A stretch of DNA of 11,385 nucleotides, taken from the NCBI GenBank assembly GCA_001438985.1, contig LIAZ01000019.1, positions 1 to 11,385 on the forward strand. The letters are read 5' to 3'. Below are positions 6,585 through 11,385 of the stretch, piece after piece. Position numbers and translations under genes: made by a program. The DNA comes from Acidimicrobium sp. BACL17 MAG-120823-bin42 (GTDB taxonomy: Bacteria > Actinomycetota > Acidimicrobiia > Acidimicrobiales > Ilumatobacteraceae). Below the pieces are notes generated by a model. The model was not told the DNA's origin and ran no database searches. It saw nothing but the letters and a program-made list of their open reading frames with translations. The first letter of the stretch is position 1; each line of letters starts with the position of its first letter.

Positions 6585-9017
6585 TTATTCAACAACCGTT
6601 GTTACGGCCGATGGGGGCAGGCCATCAACGCAGTTGTACACCCAGTATCCACCTATCGGAACCGTGTTGACAGGACCAGCCGGGTAACGATCTTTGATGT
6701 ACTGCTTGTCGGGCAACACGCTCGTCGCTGGCGTGCCGGCGATTGTTGTCGTAGTGGTTGTCGTCGTAGTAGGCACCACAGGCAACGCAGGTGGCTCGAC
6801 GATGTTCACCACAACCGTATTGTCAACCACAACTGGAACCGTAGTGGTTGTTTTGCCTGGTTTTGCCGGTGCGGTGCTTGGAGGCACGGTTCCCGACACC
6901 ACTTGTGCCAAGCATTCGTTTCCTGGCAAAAAGATTCGCTGAGGAGCCAGATCAACACGTGCTTCTGTCGCCACTGGTGCTGGAGCCAACGGCCAGTCGG
7001 AATTTTCATTAATCGGCACATTGCCAAGCGTGGTGTCCATCATTTGCTTCCAAATGCGTGCAGGATACATAGCTCCCTGAATTCGCCGGTATCCATCTGC
7101 TTTAACAAACTCGGGAATGTTGATCATTGGCGTATACGCACGAGGGTCTCCCACCCACACCGCAGTAGTTATCTCGCGAGTGAACCCGACAAACCATGCA
7201 TTGGTGTTGTCAACTTGAGTTCCTGTTTTTCCGGCAGCAGGACGACCGCCTTCAAGTTGGGTTCGACGCGCAGTGCCAAACTTCAACACCCCCTTCATCG
7301 TGTCGACCGTGCGCAATGCAGCGGCTTCGGATAACGCTTGATCAGGATTTAACTCGTGTTGGTAGATCACTCCCGTTGAATCTTCGATCTTTTCAACAAA
7401 ATACGGATCATGATGTACACCAAAGTTGGCAATGGTTTGTGCACCTGATGCCATATCAAGTGGGCTGAGCTCGTTTGCACCTGTTGACAGCGAAGCGTAA
7501 GGCTTGATCAGATTCAGCCTCTCCGCATCTGTTCCCCAAACAGGTTTTGGCAAGAAATCTGAGCTCATCATCCCGTACATCAACGCAACGACCTTTTCAA
7601 GACCGACAGCCTGGGAAAGCCGTGCGTATGCACAGTTGATCGACAGCGCAGTCATTGTGCGTAACGAGGCTGTTGGCCGGCTCACACCGTTAGAGATGAG
7701 GAAGGTTGGTTCTCGATCGTCTCCCGGATTAGGCAACAGGCACGGCAGAGTTCCATCAATCACATCATCTGGCAAGAGCCCAGCCTCCATTGCTGCAGCC
7801 AGAATAAACATCTTCACACTCGAGCCAGATTGCCGGCGACGCATCGCAACGTTGACTTCACTTACCAAGAAGTCGCGACCGCCCACCATGGCACGCACGC
7901 CGCCCGTTGCGTTGTCAATGGACACGACAGCGGCTTGAACATTTGCCGAGTTCTCAGGTATCTGTTCGAGTGCTGCTTGTTCGGCTGCTGCTTGTGCTGT
8001 TTTGTCAAGCGTGGTGTGAATGACCAAACCGCCATAAAACAGTTTCTTGTAACGCTCCTCGTATGTGACACCAAGGATGTCTGAACGATTGAGCAGATAA
8101 TCACGAACCGCTTCAGAGAAGTATGTTCGCCCAGTGTCAGTAGCACGAGATATCTGCCGACGGTTAGTGGGGATCGGACAGTCGACATCTTCTAACGTGC
8201 GAATCCGTGGCTCCTCCCACCCCTTGCATGCAATCGATGCCTGCTCTGGAGTGATGTCTCCAACTTCCACTAAACGGCCAAGCACCTGCTTGTAGCGATA
8301 CCGCGACGCATCTGGCCGAGTGAACGGGTCACGAGATGACGGTGCCTGAACCATGCCGGCCAAAAATGCACCTTGCAACTGCGAAAGTCCTTGTACCGAA
8401 GTTCCGAAGTACACCTCAGCAGCCGCCTGAAGCCCGTATGCGTTATTGCCAAAAAATACGGTATTCAAATAACGCTCAAGAATTTCATCTTTAGTTAATT
8501 GGCGTTCAAGCATCACGGCACCACGAATCTGCAAGAGCTTGAGGCGACTTCCCGAAATCTTGCCACCGAGCAATTCGTTTTTAATTACCTGCTGAGTGAT
8601 TGTTGATGCACCCTGTCGTCCGCCACCTTGCGAATTGGCAAGTACGGCGCGACCCACGGCTCGCAAGTTGACACCGTCGTGCTCATAAAACACCGAGTCT
8701 TCAACGGCAATGAATGCATTGCGCACTGACTCGGGGATCTTGTTAATTGGCGTCTGTTGTGTGTTCTTGACTTGGAACACGCCCACTTGCTGGCCATTGA
8801 CATCGAGCAAAATGCTGCGTTGCGCCAAACCTGAAAACTGAGAAAGTGAGACTGGCACCTCACTGTGCGCGTTGAGGATCCCCCAGGCCTGTGGCGCCAT
8901 AGCGGTCACAGCGGCCGTGATTGCTAATGCTCCTGCGAGCATCGTGATCAGCAGGCGGATACTCAACCTCAGGTGGGGATTCACGTCGGTAACAACACTA
9001 ATCTGCATCAATGGCAT
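6585..9017 (-). CDS. Class A penicillin-binding protein (transglycosylase/transpeptidase)
   Basis: This is an 810-residue bifunctional peptidoglycan synthase that polymerises lipid II and cross-links peptides outside the membrane. A short cytoplasmic N-terminus and one membrane segment (about 18-45) come first. The GT51 transglycosylase domain has EDSVFYEHDG (106-115, catalytic Glu106), RQGASTITQQ (134-143) and ERQLTKDEILERYLN (171-185). The transpeptidase domain has SSVK (399-402, nucleophile Ser399), SIN (459-461) and KTG (597-599). All catalytic motifs are intact. A Pro/Thr-rich tail (about 711-770, nine Thr in a row at 750-758) and a short terminal segment with Cys796 follow. ATG 9017 gives 810 residues; ATG 9008 (residue 4) is an equally possible start. 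It is the first gene of a three-gene unit, and its 5' end overlaps the divergent oxidoreductase gene. Confidence 0.95.
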   Translation of the reverse strand: MPLMQISVVTDVNPHLRLSIRLLITMLAGALAITAAVTAMAPQAWGILNAHSEVPVSLSQFSGLAQRSILLDVNGQQVGVFQVKNTQQTPINKIPESVRNAFIAVEDSVFYEHDGVNLRAVGRAVLANSQGGGRQGASTITQQVIKNELLGGKISGSRLKLLQIRGAVMLERQLTKDEILERYLNTVFFGNNAYGLQAAAEVYFGTSVQGLSQLQGAFLAGMVQAPSSRDPFTRPDASRYRYKQVLGRLVEVGDITPEQASIACKGWEEPRIRTLEDVDCPIPTNRRQISRATDTGRTYFSEAVRDYLLNRSDILGVTYEERYKKLFYGGLVIHTTLDKTAQAAAEQAALEQIPENSANVQAAVVSIDNATGGVRAMVGGRDFLVSEVNVAMRRRQSGSSVKMFILAAAMEAGLLPDDVIDGTLPCLLPNPGDDREPTFLISNGVSRPTASLRTMTALSINCAYARLSQAVGLEKVVALMYGMMSSDFLPKPVWGTDAERLNLIKPYASLSTGANELSPLDMASGAQTIANFGVHHDPYFVEKIEDSTGVIYQHELNPDQALSEAAALRTVDTMKGVLKFGTARRTQLEGGRPAAGKTGTQVDNTNAWFVGFTREITTAVWVGDPRAYTPMINIPEFVKADGYRRIQGAMYPARIWKQMMDTTLGNVPINENSDWPLAPAPVATEARVDLAPQRIFLPGNECLAQVVSGTVPPSTAPAKPGKTTTTVPVVVDNTVVVNIVEPPALPVVPTTTTTTTTTIAGTPATSVLPDKQYIKDRYPAGPVNTVPIGGYWVYNCVDGLPPSAVTTVVE
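6744..6770 (-). repeat. Poly-threonine tract in the PBP tail
   Basis: Nine consecutive Thr codons encode residues 750-758. The codons are mixed (ACT, ACG, ACA and ACC all occur), so this is a repeat at the protein level rather than a simple DNA slippage repeat. It lies within a Pro/Thr/Val-rich extracellular linker that also has a TTTT run at 723-726. Confidence 0.9.
8999..9004 (+). promoter_or_regulatory. Candidate -10 box for a leaderless oxidoreductase transcript
   Basis: TAATCT, a good -10 match, ends six bases before the ATG at 9011, so the mRNA could begin at the start codon. There is no ribosome binding site upstream of that ATG. The box lies inside the first codons of the divergent PBP gene. 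Confidence 0.5.
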
Positions 9018-9964
9018 CTACTCGGCAGTTCCCCATTCGTCCATTTCGCTTCGGAATTCAAGCAAGTAGCACCCCCACAGGTAAGGAATGGGTCGAACTC
9101 GCAAGAAAGACCGAATCGCTTGGATACGGCGCACTCACGATGCCCGACCACTTCACTGATCAACTAGCACCGCTTCCAGCGCTCACTGCTGCTGCCATGG
9201 CCACCTCGACATTGCGCATTGGCGCATTGGTATGGGACAACGACTACAAGCACCCGGTCGTGTTCGCAAAAGAAATGGCAACGCTTGATGTGTTGAGTAA
9301 TGGTCGACTTGATCTCGGCATTGGCGCCGGGTGGATGATCACCGATTATGAGCAATCCGGAATCGTGTACGAATCGGCTGGCACCCGCATTGACAAGATG
9401 ATTGAAGGCATTGACATCATGAAAGGCTGCTTTGCGCCTGACCCGTTTTCATACGCCGGCAAGCACTACACCATCACCAACTACAACGGCATGCCAAAGC
9501 CCGTGCAAGGTGCGTGCCCACCACTACTGATTGGTGGCGGTGGCAAACGCGTGCTTACCTATGCGGCCAAAGTTGCCGACATCGTGGGTATCAATGCAAC
9601 GTTGTCCGCTGGCGCAGTTGGGCCCGACGCTATTTCGACCATGACCGCAGAGGCCGTTGACGGCAAGGTTGACATCGTGCGTGAGGCTTCCGGCGACCGT
9701 ATCGGTGACATCGAAATGAATATTCGTGCGTTCTTGGTCAACGTCACCGACGATGCACAAGGCGCAATCAGCAGGCTGGCAAAGGGAATGGGTGTTGAAG
9801 AGTCGATGGTGGCCAATACCCCATTCGCATTAATGGGCCCACCAAGCAAACTGATCGAAGATCTTCTCGCACGGCGCGAACGATGGGGCTTTTCCTACGT
9901 AATCGTTGGTGGTGAAGACGTAGAGGCGTTTGCTCCCGTGGTGGCGGCACTGGCTGGCAAATAG
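9011..9964 (+). CDS. LLM-class F420-dependent oxidoreductase
   Basis: This is a 317-residue TIM-barrel enzyme of the bacterial luciferase-like superfamily, with sequence features of the actinobacterial F420-dependent group (resembling the MSMEG_2516 family, TIGR03621, as I recall it). Features include RPFRFGIQ at the N-terminus (10-17), MPDHF (44-48), the segment HPVVFAKEMATLDVLSNGRL (81-100), the cofactor-region motif DLGIGAGW (101-108), and PPLLIGGGGKR (170-180). The chosen ATG 9011 has a -10-like box six bases upstream and no Shine-Dalgarno sequence. The substrate cannot be told from sequence; such enzymes reduce or oxidise diverse organic compounds using F420 or FMN. It is monocistronic: divergent from the PBP gene and followed by a 96-bp gap before the cold-shock gene. 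Confidence 0.88.
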   Translation: MASTRQFPIRPFRFGIQASSTPTGKEWVELARKTESLGYGALTMPDHFTDQLAPLPALTAAAMATSTLRIGALVWDNDYKHPVVFAKEMATLDVLSNGRLDLGIGAGWMITDYEQSGIVYESAGTRIDKMIEGIDIMKGCFAPDPFSYAGKHYTITNYNGMPKPVQGACPPLLIGGGGKRVLTYAAKVADIVGINATLSAGAVGPDAISTMTAEAVDGKVDIVREASGDRIGDIEMNIRAFLVNVTDDAQGAISRLAKGMGVEESMVANTPFALMGPPSKLIEDLLARRERWGFSYVIVGGEDVEAFAPVVAALAGK

Positions 9965-10000
9965 TTGATGGGATGAAGTGTGTTTAGGCACAACATGTCA

Positions 10001-10006
10001 TAACCT
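10001..10006 (+). promoter_or_regulatory. Candidate -10 box of the cold-shock gene
   Basis: TAACCT fits TANNNT. With the same six-base spacing the transcript would start near 10013 and carry a 5' leader of about 48 nt, ending in a purine-rich stretch (GAAAAGAGAAAAG) before the ATG at 10061 that could serve as a ribosome binding site. No convincing -35 box is seen. The gap 9965-10060 holds no other recognisable element. Confidence 0.35.
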
Positions 10007-10060
10007 AGAAGTCGGATTTGCCACAAGGGCACTTCCTCATTTCACGAAAAGAGAAAAGTT

Positions 10061-10258
10061 ATGCGCGGTACCGTCAAATTCTTTAATGCAGAGAAGGGCT
10101 ACGGCTTTATTTCACGAGATGGAGGGGACGATGTTTTCGTTCACTTCTCGAACATCAAGGGCGAAGGCTACAAGTCTTTGTTCGAAGGTCAAGCCGTTGA
10201 ATTCGACGTTGCACCTGGTCGCAAGGGTGAGGAAGCACAAAACGTCGTCGTAATCTGA
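10061..10258 (+). CDS. Cold-shock domain protein (CspA family)
   Basis: This is a 65-residue single-domain OB-fold protein that binds single-stranded RNA and DNA and acts as an RNA chaperone. The two nucleic-acid-binding motifs are intact: RNP1 KGYGFI (12-17) and RNP2 VFVHF (25-29), following the usual start GTVKFFNAEKG. Length is typical of the family. It stands alone between the oxidoreductase gene and the convergent amidase gene. Only 16 bp separate its stop from the amidase stop, and no hairpin plus T-run terminator is visible there. The family call is certain; whether it is cold-induced or constitutive cannot be told. Confidence 0.96.
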   Translation: MRGTVKFFNAEKGYGFISRDGGDDVFVHFSNIKGEGYKSLFEGQAVEFDVAPGRKGEEAQNVVVI

Positions 10259-10274
10259 CGAACTAAGAAAATAC

Positions 10275-11385
10275 TCAGTCGATCGGATCGATCGGCGTGC
10301 TTAAACCACACGCCGATTCGATCTGCTCGGCGATTGCAAGGCAGTGAAGATCGGTGAAGCGAGACCCGATCACCTGGACACCCACTGGAAGCGAGTCGGC
10401 CATTCCGCCCGGCACCACCACTGCAGGAAGTCCAAGCAAGTTTGCGGGCAACACAGCGCGTAATTGCTGCAATATTCCCATTGCGTTTTCGACATTTTTA
10501 ATGTCATTGTCATACACAAATGCTGGCTCTGTCCATGTTGGACAAATCAATATCGGGTGCTCCTGAAACCACATTGACCAACGTCGTGCAACACCGTTGC
10601 GTTGCATCTGCGCATTAGCCCACGTCGCAAAGTCGATCGGGGTCGTTCCATCTCTCGTGAGTTCGAGGAAACGACGACCTCCCTCACCCATCACCATGTT
10701 GAGCAATTCGAGTTGCAACGTCAGTTCACCATTCATCTGGATCAACCACAACAAACACGCAAGCTCAAAATCGGGCGGTGTTGTTTCAATAACTTCGTGA
10801 CCCGTATTCGACAATGCATCTGCGGCGTTGCGCACTGCGGCTTCGATGCCAGGGTGTGTAGATCCGCCGGGTGGGTTTGCCATAACAGCGATGCGAGTTT
10901 TCTTTGTTGCTGAAAAATCGTCAAGCACAACAGGAACACTGATTGGGTCGCGTGCGTGAGCACCCGCAACCACACGTAGCCCTGCGCGCACATCGGCGAT
11001 GCGTCGAGCCATCACACCTTGACCAAGCATCACTTGCGAACTGAGACCGAAATCTTCCACCGGAAACATCTGTGCATCGGGCACCACACCCTTGGTTGGC
11101 ATGATCGAAGCAATGCCATTGCAATGAGCAGGGTTACGCAACGAACCACCGATGTCGTTGCCCAAACCAAGTGGAGACATTCCGCTTGCCAACGCTGCGC
11201 CTTCGCCACCGCTTGACCCACCCGCCGTGCGGTCTGACTTCCACGGATTCTTTGTGCGGCCATACAAAGTGCTGTCGGTGTGCACACGCAATCCCAAGTC
11301 GGGCATGTTTGTGCGACCAAGCATGATGGCGCCAGAGGCCTTCATGCGCTCGATCGTCGGTGCATCAATTGCCGGTATGGCTTCA
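10275..11385 (-). CDS. Amidase-signature family hydrolase, N-terminus cut off
   Basis: This is an enzyme of the amidase signature family, which hydrolyses amide bonds with a Ser-cisSer-Lys triad. The frame is open to the right edge, so the Met at 11345 is internal and the N-terminal portion, including the expected catalytic Lys, lies outside the window. Present are GRTNMPDLG, then the glycine-rich GGSSGGEGAALASG with the cis-Ser, and the nucleophile region GNDIGGSLRNPAHCNG, where the Ser after GG is catalytic. The C-terminus PVGVQVIGSRFTDLHCLAIAEQIE is typical of the family. About 370 residues are visible of a usual 450-500. The substrate is unknown; GatA is unlikely because no gatC/gatB neighbours are seen, although only one side is visible. 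It converges on the cold-shock gene. Confidence 0.9.
   Translation of the reverse strand, partial: EAIPAIDAPTIERMKASGAIMLGRTNMPDLGLRVHTDSTLYGRTKNPWKSDRTAGGSSGGEGAALASGMSPLGLGNDIGGSLRNPAHCNGIASIMPTKGVVPDAQMFPVEDFGLSSQVMLGQGVMARRIADVRAGLRVVAGAHARDPISVPVVLDDFSATKKTRIAVMANPPGGSTHPGIEAAVRNAADALSNTGHEVIETTPPDFELACLLWLIQMNGELTLQLELLNMVMGEGGRRFLELTRDGTTPIDFATWANAQMQRNGVARRWSMWFQEHPILICPTWTEPAFVYDNDIKNVENAMGILQQLRAVLPANLLGLPAVVVPGGMADSLPVGVQVIGSRFTDLHCLAIAEQIESACGLSTPIDPID

Noticed and set aside
6744..6770. Apparent DNA microsatellite
   Set aside because: The triplets are not identical (ACT, ACG, ACA, ACC mixed); the regularity is in the encoded Thr residues.
7504..7938. 144-residue plus-strand open frame inside the PBP gene
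   Set aside because: It is antisense to the intact transpeptidase domain (SIN to just past SxxK) and matches no family I recognise.
10007..10060. Riboswitch or structured cold-shock leader upstream of the csp gene
   Set aside because: The leader is only about 50 nt and shows no stable hairpin or known motif.
10275..11385. Glutamyl-tRNA amidotransferase subunit A (gatA)
   Set aside because: Amidase-signature motifs alone do not separate GatA from other amidases, no gatC or gatB is seen on the visible side, and the C-terminus reads like a generic amidase.

Overview
The window looks like chromosomal DNA from an actinobacterium, most likely a moderate-GC lineage such as the Acidimicrobiia (Ilumatobacter/freshwater acIV type). 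The evidence is an F420-type luciferase-like oxidoreductase, an actinobacterial-style class A penicillin-binding protein with a Thr/Pro tail, TANNNT -10 boxes placed for leaderless transcripts, GTG/ATG starts and roughly 50% GC. This assignment is inference. I see no transposase, integrase, tRNA, CRISPR array or phage gene, so it reads as core genome rather than a mobile island.

Layout, left to right. (1) Positions 1-3641, plus strand, hold a glycerol-phosphate block: the C-terminal part of glpD, an FAD enzyme closely resembling alkyl-dihydroxyacetonephosphate synthase (ADPS), and an FGGY-family kinase of glycerol-kinase type, coupled to the FAD gene by an ATGA overlap. GlpD makes DHAP, and DHAP esters are the ADPS substrate, so the block could feed ether-lipid synthesis or handle a glycerol derivative. 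(2) Positions 3695-5046, plus strand, hold two ferritin-like genes joined by another ATGA overlap. Only the second carries a Tat/lipoprotein signal. (3) Positions 5067-5434 hold the RNase P RNA gene (rnpB). It matches the type A core but lacks helix P18 and carries an extra A/U-rich hairpin next to P17. (4) Positions 9017-5437, minus strand, hold a tight three-gene unit: class A PBP, a coiled-coil/C4 zinc-ribbon protein, and a small membrane protein with YdjM/DUF457-like metal motifs. (5) Positions 9011-9964, plus strand, hold a luciferase-like F420-dependent oxidoreductase whose 5' end overlaps the 5' end of the PBP gene. (6) Positions 10061-10258 hold a cold-shock protein. (7) Positions 11385-10275, minus strand, hold an amidase-signature enzyme running off the right edge.

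The most notable signals are the unusual RNase P RNA, the repeated TANNNT-N6-start arrangement, the ferritin-like pair that may be exported together, the glpD/ADPS-like/kinase block with an altered kinase substrate motif, and the back-to-back overlapping PBP/oxidoreductase starts. I found no convincing wholly new defence or mobile system. There is no gene-free stretch longer than 300 bases once rnpB is counted.
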